From NCBI RefSeq assembly GCF_024296865.1, contig NZ_CP101134.1, forward strand, positions 744,001 through 808,000: 64,000 nucleotides of DNA, in the 5' to 3' direction. This DNA comes from Sphingobacterium sp. LZ7M1. GTDB taxonomy: Bacteria > Bacteroidota > Bacteroidia > Sphingobacteriales > Sphingobacteriaceae. The position numbers were made by a program, and so were the translations under genes. The notes below the pieces were generated by a model, which saw nothing but the letters and a program-made list of their open reading frames with translations, made no database searches and was not told the origin of the DNA. Shown piece by piece: positions 1 to 7,334 of this stretch (positions are counted from its first letter, which is position 1; the number at the start of each line of letters is the position of its first letter).

Positions 1-1234
1 AGTCAGATTCCAAACGTCTACCACCCGTAAGGAAGTAAAGACTTCCATCTGGACCAATGGTTCCATCGGTCAAAGGTAGTGGAGATCCTGAGATAAATTC
101 TTCCGCTTTCGCTGTATAGCTAGCTCCATTTGGTTGTAATTGGATGGCATAGATGATACCGAAACTCCAATCAAATGCGAACAGGCTGTTTCTATATTTA
201 TCAGGAAACTTAGCTTGGCTAGGGTTGATGAAGTTAGTAGGAGATCCTTGACCAATATTTAAAGTCGCAGGAAGGTTGTCTAAGAATCTTTCATCCCATT
301 TCGCATCTCCCTTTCTCCAGCCGTATTCACCACCACTAGGAACATGTAAAATCCTGGTCGGACGATACCAAGGCATTCCGAAATCCCATTCCATATCCGA
401 GTCGTAGGTAAATAATTCGCCTTCATTATTGAAGGCTAAGTCAAAACCATTACGCATACCCGATGCAATAAGATCCCAGGATTTACCTTCTGAATCCGTC
501 TTTGCAATCCATCCACCGTTCAAGTGTGAATCCGCATCGTGTCCATGGGTATCAAGGATATAAGGAATCAGATTGTCCACCTTATCGTTAGGTAATGAAC
601 GGTAATTGTCCATTTTTGGGATCTTAGTAAAGTTACCGGCAATTACATAGATCATAGAATCTGGCCCTAGCACGATGCTGTGCGGTCCATGTTCCCCTTC
701 GCCTTCCAATTCCATCAATTGCGTGATTTTATCTAATTTATCATCGTTGTTGGTGTCTTGAAGTCTATATAGGCCAGAGCCTTTTGAAAGGTTCTCATTA
801 GGACGGTGGTTGATCATCACATATAAGCTGTTATATGCCCATAGCAAACCTTGCGCAAAGCCCATTCCAACCTTATTGCTGGTCGTATCATTAGGGTCAC
901 GGCCTTCAATAGGGAAGTCTAATGCTTCAATTTTCGGCTTAACAGTTGAATCTGAACCAAGAGGAGGCAATTCAACGCGGAATAGACCACCAAATTGATC
1001 CGATGTTATCATACGACCTTTGTCATCAAAAGTCATGGAAACCCAAGATCCTTTTTTGTCATCAGAAGGGCTGTAGATATGCTCGATTTCAAAGCCATCG
1101 GGCAATGTTATTTTATCCGTTTTTGGATTGGGTTCTTTTACCTCCTCCTTTTCCTTCTCTTGCTTACATGCTCCTGCGAATATAAACAGGAACAAGGCAA
1201 ACAAATACAATTGTGCTCTTTTCGTTTTTATCAT
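1..1234 (-). CDS. Putative membrane-bound dehydrogenase lipoprotein, N-terminal part (cut by window edge)
   Basis: Only about 411 N-terminal residues are visible because the frame runs off the left edge. The protein starts with a lipoprotein signal (hydrophobic run ending AGAC, Cys23) and a Lys/Glu-rich linker, so it is probably a lipid-anchored envelope protein. The rest resembles the N-terminal beta-propeller of PQQ-dependent sugar dehydrogenase or PVC-type putative membrane-bound dehydrogenases: LPDGFEIEHIY, FDDKGRMITSDQFGG, HGPHSIVLGPDSMIYVIAGN and DGTIGPDGSLYFLTGGRR are typical blade segments. Family members often continue into HEAT repeats and a haem c domain, which would lie outside the window. 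It lies 42 nt after susD on the same strand, so it is probably co-transcribed with susCD. Its substrate is unknown; oxidation of a sugar or lactone is only a guess. The start at 1234 is the only ATG that gives a signal peptide. Confidence 0.75.
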   Translation of the reverse strand, partial: MIKTKRAQLYLFALFLFIFAGACKQEKEKEEVKEPNPKTDKITLPDGFEIEHIYSPSDDKKGSWVSMTFDDKGRMITSDQFGGLFRVELPPLGSDSTVKPKIEALDFPIEGRDPNDTTSNKVGMGFAQGLLWAYNSLYVMINHRPNENLSKGSGLYRLQDTNNDDKLDKITQLMELEGEGEHGPHSIVLGPDSMIYVIAGNFTKIPKMDNYRSLPNDKVDNLIPYILDTHGHDADSHLNGGWIAKTDSEGKSWDLIASGMRNGFDLAFNNEGELFTYDSDMEWDFGMPWYRPTRILHVPSGGEYGWRKGDAKWDERFLDNLPATLNIGQGSPTNFINPSQAKFPDKYRNSLFAFDWSFGIIYAIQLQPNGASYTAKAEEFISGSPLPLTDGTIGPDGSLYFLTGGRRLESD

Positions 1235-1276
1235 TTGGTTTTTATGTTGATATAGTTTATAACAGCTTAAAAATGC

Positions 1277-2761
1277 CTACCAACCCTCATTCTGTTTGAT
1301 TCCATTGATCTGAACCTCACGCTGAGGGATCGGATAAAGGAGTTTGAACGGTTGGATATTATATGAAGCACTGCTCAGTCGAGTCAATCTTTTCTTTTCC
1401 TCGGCACCATGAGCAGTCATCACTTCAATGGCTTTTCCAGTTCTCAGAAGTTGATACCACCTATGGTTTTCAAAGGCAACTTCAACTCTTATTTCATTTG
1501 CAATGGCCGTTCTCAAAGCGTCTTTGGCTAGTCCTGACAAAGGTTTCAATCCAGCTCTTTTTCTTACGAGATTCAGGTTTGCCGTTGGATCTCCTGAGCC
1601 TACCTCATTCTGCGCTTCTGCTAACATCAAAAGGACGTGTGCATAGCGATAGATTGGCCAGTTTTCATTCGATCTTCCATCCTCGATATAAGGTGCGTGA
1701 TAGTACTTTTTGATAAATGGCATACTTCCTCCAAATGCTTTTGACTCTTGAAATGCTGCATTTGAAGGGTCGTTGAACATTTGAATAGACTTATCTCTAC
1801 GCACATCTCCCTGTTCATAGGCGTTATATATGCTCGGTGTAGGAATGTTGCTTCCACCTAAGTTTCCGGAGAAACCGACCAATTGCATCTTTGCATTCCT
1901 TGGGCCGAACATGAAAATGAAGTTACTGTTTTCACCTTCTACTGATTGATCAAACTGTACTTCAAAAACTGACTCTGCATTATTCTTTGAATTAGGACTA
2001 AAACAGGATGCGTAATCTGGCATCAATGAATAGCCTAATTTGGTTACTTCTTGAAAATTGGTTACTGCCTCAGCATATTGCTTTCTTGTTAGGTAGACCT
2101 CACCCAATAGCGTATAGGCTGCTCCTTTGGTCGCTCTTCCTACGCTTCCTTTGTCATAGCTTGGAAGTAAGTTTGCAATGGCATCCTTAGCATCTTGGAT
2201 AATGACTGCATAAATTTCGTCTACTGTACCTTTTTTGCCATCCGAGAATGCATCCGAAGGATTTGCAACCTCTTTCGTCAGCAAAGGAACTTCACCAAAA
2301 AGTCTTACTAAATGAAAGTACGAAAATGCTCTCAAAAACTTGGCCTCTCCCAGGTATTGTAACTTTAATTTTTCATCCGAGAACTGTACTTGATCAATCC
2401 TGCTGATGATGGCGTTGGATTGTTGAATCGCAACATACAGGTTTACCCAAGTGGTATTCACGTAGTTATTGGAAGAGGTGATCAAGAATTCATCAATTTC
2501 TTCCCGCTGCTGCACGCCACGGTCCGTTTCATCATATTGATAATTGGTATTGTCCGATCTCATCTCTGTCATTGCATTGAAATCACTCGTATAGAGTACC
2601 TGCAATCTGCTGTATGCACCATTTACTGCCCGAAGGATCTGTCCTTCGTTTTCATAATAGTTCTCTCCACTGGAAAAGGTATAGGGTTTTACATCCAATA
2701 ATTTATTGCAGGAGCTCATGCTCAATAACCCTAGACCTAATAGAATATATCTTAGTTTCAT
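1277..2761 (-). CDS. SusD/RagB-family glycan-binding outer-membrane lipoprotein
   Basis: This is the surface lipoprotein that works as the lid over a SusC transporter and binds oligosaccharides. The 494 residues fit the family size. A signal peptide ends SMSSC (Cys18), followed by NKLLDVKP, the usual SusD mature start. An N-terminal helical region (YYENEGQILRAVNGAYSRL) leads into the TPR-like scaffold (FLRAFSYFHLVRLFGEVPLL, which is characteristic of the family), and the end has the conserved pattern PIPQREVQINGIKQNEGW. It lies 10 nt downstream of susC and is surely co-expressed with it. The neighbouring alpha-L-rhamnosidase and rhamnose mutarotase suggest a rhamnose-containing ligand, but specificity cannot be read from the sequence. 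Confidence 0.95.
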   Translation of the reverse strand: MKLRYILLGLGLLSMSSCNKLLDVKPYTFSSGENYYENEGQILRAVNGAYSRLQVLYTSDFNAMTEMRSDNTNYQYDETDRGVQQREEIDEFLITSSNNYVNTTWVNLYVAIQQSNAIISRIDQVQFSDEKLKLQYLGEAKFLRAFSYFHLVRLFGEVPLLTKEVANPSDAFSDGKKGTVDEIYAVIIQDAKDAIANLLPSYDKGSVGRATKGAAYTLLGEVYLTRKQYAEAVTNFQEVTKLGYSLMPDYASCFSPNSKNNAESVFEVQFDQSVEGENSNFIFMFGPRNAKMQLVGFSGNLGGSNIPTPSIYNAYEQGDVRRDKSIQMFNDPSNAAFQESKAFGGSMPFIKKYYHAPYIEDGRSNENWPIYRYAHVLLMLAEAQNEVGSGDPTANLNLVRKRAGLKPLSGLAKDALRTAIANEIRVEVAFENHRWYQLLRTGKAIEVMTAHGAEEKKRLTRLSSASYNIQPFKLLYPIPQREVQINGIKQNEGW

Positions 2762-2771
2762 AATCCTTGTC

Positions 2772-5700
2772 TTAAAAATTGAAATTCAACCCTAATGTGT
2801 AAATCTTTGGAACAGGGTAAGCCGAATAGTCGATCCCTGGTACCAATGGACTTATATCCCCTCTGTTTATGTTAGTTCCTTCTGGGTTTCCATCATAATT
2901 GGTAAATAAGAATGGATTCTGAAGGTTAGCATAAATCCTAAGGTTGTTTAACACTCCACCAATGCTCTTAGGGAGGGAGTAGCCTATTGTAATGTTCTTT
3001 ATCCATAGGTAATCTGTCTTTTGGACAAATAGGGAATGGGTATCACGATACATTACACGGCCTCTACCAGTACCATTGGTTGTTGGTACCAGACCACTAC
3101 CTGGATTAGATTCTGATCTCCAACGATCAGCAACCTCCTTACGCACATTAAATACCCCGTCGATGTTGTCCGTATAGAACCTGGTTGCATGCAACATTTC
3201 TTGTCCCATGGAACCCACCATCATCACTCGGAAATCGAATGCTTTATAAGTCAAGGTATTGGTCATACCAAAGTTGAAGTCAGGATAAGGATTACCGATT
3301 ACCGCAAAGTCATCATTTGGTGTAATCTGGCCATCTCCGTTCACATCCTTCATTTTTAAGTTCCCTGGGATTGCTCCTGGGAATGCTGGATTATTGTCTA
3401 CATCTGCTTGATTTTGATAAATTCCTTCTACCACATAGCCAATGATCATACCTACCGGTTGACCAATCTCGGTGATATTGGTAAAGTTTCCTTCCGAACT
3501 CTGTCCTGAGAAGATAGGGTCTGTACTACGGCCGAGGGCAATGACTTTGTTGCGGTTGAATGAAATATTGAAGTCGGTATTCCAGGTAAAGTTTTCACGG
3601 GCAATATTTGCTGAACTGATTGAGAACTCGAAACCTTTATTTTCGACATCACCACGATTTTCTACGACGGAGCCGAATCCTGATGAGTTAGGAATTGGGG
3701 TATTCAATAATAGATCTAAGGTGTTACGTTTATAATAGTTGGCGGTTAAAGTCAAACGGTTATTCCATGTAGTGAAATCCAAACCAATGTTCAACTCCTT
3801 CATCCTTTCCCAACCTAGGAAGCTGTTTCCAAGACTGTTCATCACACGACCTGGTGCCAATCCGCCTCCAAAAATATAGTTGGAAGCACCGATGCTGCTT
3901 AAAGAAGCATAATTGGCAATATTGAAGTTACCTGAACGTCCATAAGAAGCCCTCAGTTTTAACTCATCAATCCACTCTTTATCTTTCAGGAAAGCTTCTT
4001 CGGATAATCGCCAACCGACTGCAACCGATGGGAAAGAACCCCAGCGATTGTCCTTACCAAATCTTGAGGAGCCATCCGCACGGAAAGACCCTGTCAAGAT
4101 ATATCGATCTAGGTAGGAGTAGTTAACCCTAGCTAAATAGGATATCAATCCCCAGTCTTCAATTCCTGTGCCTCCGGTTATTCTTGCTGCAGCATTCAAG
4201 GTCTGAATGTCGTCATCTGGGAATTGGGCACCGTTGAAGTTGGCATTCTTGTTCTTTTGCATTTGGATGGAATAACCTGCCAATGCAGAAATCGAATGTC
4301 CGTTATCTGAAGAGTAATCGTAGTTTAAGGTGTTTTCATTTGCCCAGTTGATGTATTGGCCTCTTCCATAACTTCCGCTAGGAATAGATGCACCAGGGGC
4401 ATTTTGATTAGGTAGAGTGGAAGGTCTAAAGGTCTCGCCACTTTCATCTTGATAGTCTACGTTGAAGGTAGTCTTGAACTTTAGGTTGTCCAAAAAGCTA
4501 TATTCTGCATAGGTACTCATCAATAGCTTTAACTTGGAGCTCTTGTTGGTCCGCTCATTTAAGAACATCACAGGATTTGGGTTCCCAAAAGTTCCAGCAG
4601 ATTGAATATACGGAACATAGGAGCCATCATCGTTATATATTTTGGCGACAGGAGTCGTGATCTCAAAGAATTCATCCCGTCCTTGTCCATTGATTCCACC
4701 TTCAATGTAGGATAGGGTAGGGTTGATGTTCATCCCTAATTTTAATTTCTTTGCAAAATTCCCTTCCACATTCGCACGGATGGAGAAACGGTCAAAGCCC
4801 GAGTTCAACATCACGCCCTTCTGGTTCAAATATCCTGCAGACACAAAAGAACGAATGCTTTCATTACCACCAGAGAAATTCACGTTGATATCCGACATCG
4901 GAGCGATTCGGGTAACTGCATCATACCAATCCACACCTTCACCCAATGCAGCAGGGTTTCTATATTCTTCAGGGATATCATTTATTGTGGGTTCCCTTCC
5001 TTCTTCAAACCTGATTTTATCTTCGATGGCCTCTTTCCTGAATTGTGCAAATTCTGCAGCATTCATCAGGTTGGGTCTACCTTTCTGAGGGACTTGTTGT
5101 AAGCCGGAACTTGCCGCTACATCGATTCTCATCTTACCATCCGTACCACGTTTGGTATTGATCAAGATTACCCCATTAGAGCCTCTAGAACCATAAATTG
5201 CCGTGGCAGAAGCATCCTTCAATACGGTCATCGACTCAATATCGTTGGGGTTGATGGTTGCCAAAGGATTTCCCCTTTCACTGGAAGATCCAGGAACTGG
5301 AAATCCATCAATAACATAGAGTGGCTGGCTACCAGCACCAATTGCCCCAATTCCCCTGATCTGAATCCTTGGTCCACCACCTGGAGTACCATTGGAATTA
5401 CTGACCTGTACTCCCGAAAGTTGTCCGGTTAATGCTTGGTCAGGACTAGCGATAGCCTGTCCTTTTACATTTTTCATAGACACAGCGGCAATCGATCCAG
5501 TAACGTCTTTTTTCTGCTGACTACCATAACCAACGACTACCACTTCGGTAATGTCCTCACTGCTACTGTCCAATGCAATGTTTTGTGTACCAGCAGCATT
5601 GACAACGATTTCCTTCGAAGTGAAACCAATATTGTCAAAGGTCAGGGTTTGGCCTTTGTTCAATTCGATTTCATAATTTCCGTTTTCATCGGTTGCAGTC

Positions 5701-6047
5701 GCCGAGTTCGTGCCTTTTACGCGAACAGAAACACCAGCAATAGGAACCCCATTGGCATCACTAACCGTTCCTGTGACCTTGATTTTCTCTTGGCCAAACA
5801 AGTTTAAGTTGCTGATGCCCGTGTTATGTTCCACGGAGATGTTGTGTGTTTCTTTATTCATAGTAGAATAATTGTTGACCTCGGAATAGCCGGCCTGCGA
5901 TAGAATCAAAGCAGGAAAGATCAACGATAATTGCAGGAATCTTTTCTTGGGTTCATTTCCGAATGTGAACCCTAAAACCCTCCTAAATGTTACGATAGGC
6001 GCAATTGATCGATGGTTTTTAGTTTTGTTTAATTGGTCATATTGCAT
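2772..6047 (-). CDS. SusC/RagA-family TonB-linked outer-membrane transporter
   Basis: A 1091-residue TonB-dependent glycan importer. After an unusually long N-terminus (about 30 polar residues before the hydrophobic signal segment near residues 36-50), a carboxypeptidase-regulatory-like domain spans about 89-165 (KVTGTVSDANGVPIAGVSVR). It is followed by a plug domain with VVVVGYGSQQKKDVTGSI, LYVIDGFPV and KDASATAIYGSRGSNGVI. The rest is a beta-barrel ending in YTLGLNFNF with a terminal aromatic residue. The start at 6047 sits 7 nt after a TAACTTTG box (6055-6062), which supports it, although the long pre-signal is odd. It is first in the order susC-susD-dehydrogenase. No anti-sigma or sigma gene pair is nearby, and a GntR regulator at 10552 is the nearest candidate controller. 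Confidence 0.95.
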   Translation of the reverse strand: MQYDQLNKTKNHRSIAPIVTFRRVLGFTFGNEPKKRFLQLSLIFPALILSQAGYSEVNNYSTMNKETHNISVEHNTGISNLNLFGQEKIKVTGTVSDANGVPIAGVSVRVKGTNSATATDENGNYEIELNKGQTLTFDNIGFTSKEIVVNAAGTQNIALDSSSEDITEVVVVGYGSQQKKDVTGSIAAVSMKNVKGQAIASPDQALTGQLSGVQVSNSNGTPGGGPRIQIRGIGAIGAGSQPLYVIDGFPVPGSSSERGNPLATINPNDIESMTVLKDASATAIYGSRGSNGVILINTKRGTDGKMRIDVAASSGLQQVPQKGRPNLMNAAEFAQFRKEAIEDKIRFEEGREPTINDIPEEYRNPAALGEGVDWYDAVTRIAPMSDINVNFSGGNESIRSFVSAGYLNQKGVMLNSGFDRFSIRANVEGNFAKKLKLGMNINPTLSYIEGGINGQGRDEFFEITTPVAKIYNDDGSYVPYIQSAGTFGNPNPVMFLNERTNKSSKLKLLMSTYAEYSFLDNLKFKTTFNVDYQDESGETFRPSTLPNQNAPGASIPSGSYGRGQYINWANENTLNYDYSSDNGHSISALAGYSIQMQKNKNANFNGAQFPDDDIQTLNAAARITGGTGIEDWGLISYLARVNYSYLDRYILTGSFRADGSSRFGKDNRWGSFPSVAVGWRLSEEAFLKDKEWIDELKLRASYGRSGNFNIANYASLSSIGASNYIFGGGLAPGRVMNSLGNSFLGWERMKELNIGLDFTTWNNRLTLTANYYKRNTLDLLLNTPIPNSSGFGSVVENRGDVENKGFEFSISSANIARENFTWNTDFNISFNRNKVIALGRSTDPIFSGQSSEGNFTNITEIGQPVGMIIGYVVEGIYQNQADVDNNPAFPGAIPGNLKMKDVNGDGQITPNDDFAVIGNPYPDFNFGMTNTLTYKAFDFRVMMVGSMGQEMLHATRFYTDNIDGVFNVRKEVADRWRSESNPGSGLVPTTNGTGRGRVMYRDTHSLFVQKTDYLWIKNITIGYSLPKSIGGVLNNLRIYANLQNPFLFTNYDGNPEGTNINRGDISPLVPGIDYSAYPVPKIYTLGLNFNF

Positions 6048-6054
6048 ACCTTTG

Positions 6055-6062
6055 CAAAGTTA
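6055..6062 (-). promoter_or_regulatory. Putative -7 element of susC
   Basis: Read on the minus strand this is TAACTTTG, a full match to the Bacteroidota -7 consensus TAnnTTTG. It is only 7 nt from the susC start codon. No good TTTG -33 element was found at the usual distance, so an activator may be needed or the match may be chance. Confidence 0.45.
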
Positions 6063-6104
6063 AATGGTTAAACAATAAAGAGTTTCGACCCTCTTGGTTA
6101 GTTT

Positions 6105-6168
6105 AAAAAGACCATTGATATTGAACCGATAGTGCGGGAACACTGTCGGTTTTTTTATTGGTCTTTTT
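6105..6168. repeat. Nested double palindrome (two stacked stem-loops)
   Basis: The outer arms are a 10-bp perfect pair (AAAAAGACCA at 6105-6114 with TGGTCTTTTT at 6159-6168). Inside lies a second 10-bp stem with one wobble (ACCGATAGTG at 6125-6134, loop CGGGAA, CACTGTCGGT at 6141-6150) followed by a run of T. On the plus strand the inner hairpin looks like an intrinsic terminator. On the minus strand the outer arm ends in a T run. It lies 43 nt upstream of the susC -7 box. Confidence 0.7.
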
Positions 6169-6171
6169 CAA

Positions 6172-6189
6172 TGTTATTGTTCAATAACA
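6172..6189. promoter_or_regulatory. 18-bp perfect palindrome upstream of susC, operator candidate
   Basis: TGTTATTG TT CAATAACA is a perfect inverted repeat with a 2-nt centre, typical in size of a dimeric regulator site. It adjoins the nested palindrome and lies about 110 bp upstream of the susC -7 box. The cognate regulator is not known. Confidence 0.4.
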
Positions 6190-6419
6190 GATCATCCTTT
6201 TTCTAAGTAATACATGTTTTCGTTTTTCATTTGGTTTATTGGCAGTCTAGGTTGAAGAGCTACCGGAATTAGTTATTAGTTATAGGTTGCCAATACTTTG
6301 GCTGTAATCCAAATATAGCTATCCACTTTAGGTTGAGCATCCTGCACCGTCCTGTAGAATGGTTTTGAATGAGGATTGGAGGGGAGAAAAGGAGGGGAGA
6401 TTTGAGAGGTGTTTTAGTC

Positions 6420-6729
6420 GTGTCACCCTGATGCAAGAAGGGTCTCGGAGTACGATTTTGACTTGAGTTCCATAAAGTTCCGAGATGTTTCGTGCCTCAA
6501 CATGACACACCGATGGGTTGTATTTTAGTTGTGTCACCCTGATGAAAGAAGGGTCTCGGAGTACGATTTTGACTTGAGTTCCATAAAGTTCCGAGATGTT
6601 TCGTGCCTCAACATGACACACCGATGGGTTGTATTTTAGTCGTGTCACCCTGATGAAAGAAGGGTCTCGGAGTACGATTTTGACCTGAGTTCCATAAAGT
6701 TCCGAGATGTTTCGTGCCTCAACATGACA
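6420..6729. repeat. Three tandem copies of a 111-bp structured repeat
   Basis: Copies start at 6420, 6531 and 6642 and are nearly identical. Each has an 89-bp core plus a linker containing GATGGGTTGTATTTTAGT. Within a core the ends pair (GTGTCA with TGACAC), and an internal 7-bp pair (TCTCGGA with TCCGAGA) brackets the middle, so each unit can fold. The 111-bp period is a multiple of three, so the minus strand stays open for 145 codons with a 37-residue repeat. That frame has no other sign of being a gene. Related partial copies occur at 12472-12502 and 12526-12556, which shows that this is an interspersed repeat family. The flanking 6190-6419 has no recognisable gene. Confidence 0.85.
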
Positions 6730-6787
6730 AAATAAAAGAAACTCACAAAAACACTTTTCACTCACTAATCAGGAATTGGTTTAGGAT

Positions 6788-7102
6788 CTAGTGTAATTCT
6801 TCTGCTTCATCGTTAAGAAACTTCCATTCTGGATTAAAATCATTTATTAATGCTTCCTTTTTCGCTCTGGTCCATCCCTTAATTTCTTTTTCTTTACTAA
6901 TAGCCGCACGTATATTCTCGAAAATCTCATAAAACAAGAGGTATTTTATCTTATATTTTTTTGTAAAACTATTCATTCCATAATTTTGAAACTCCTGTTG
7001 ATATAATCGATATCTCAAATTATTGGTAACTCCAGTGTAAAGGACAGTCCTTGATAGATTTGTAATTATATAGACAAAATATAATCTTTTGATTGGCTTC
7101 AT
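6788..7102 (-). CDS. GIY-YIG nuclease-family protein
   Basis: A 104-residue single-domain protein. It begins KRLYFVYIITN and continues VLYTGVTNNLRYRL, the degenerate GIY...YIG pattern (here VYI...YTG) with the conserved Arg of the RL/YRL segment. Further on are LLFYEIFENIRAAISKEKEI, with the catalytic-type Glu and KEKEIKGW, and NPEWKFL at the end, as in the UPF0213/YhbQ-like group. Such small proteins are presumed DNA nucleases, but their cellular role is unclear. It is a lone gene beside the 111-bp repeat array and inside the rhamnoside locus, with no partner gene for restriction or homing. A link to repeat mobility is possible but unsupported. Confidence 0.9.
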   Translation of the reverse strand: MKPIKRLYFVYIITNLSRTVLYTGVTNNLRYRLYQQEFQNYGMNSFTKKYKIKYLLFYEIFENIRAAISKEKEIKGWTRAKKEALINDFNPEWKFLNDEAEELH

Positions 7103-7334
7103 GTCAATAAGGTAGGGGTTCTGTATTACTTAGAACTTTACTTTTTATTAATTAATCCCCCCACCTGATAGAACAGGATAGTCTTTCCCTGACCCATTCC
7201 TATCTTTAATCAATCCCGCTTTTCTTCCAAAACTTATCCACTTAATAAAACTATTGCATAAAAAGGATGAAAATGGAAAGGTAATTTCCGAAATTGAAGT
7301 ACCTAAAATATTATACCTGATTAAATCATAACGA

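Noticed and set aside
6328..6765. 145-codon minus-strand open frame with three 37-residue repeats
   Set aside because: It is the translation of the 111-bp DNA repeat. It has no known domain, no start signal, and the repeat occurs elsewhere without a frame.
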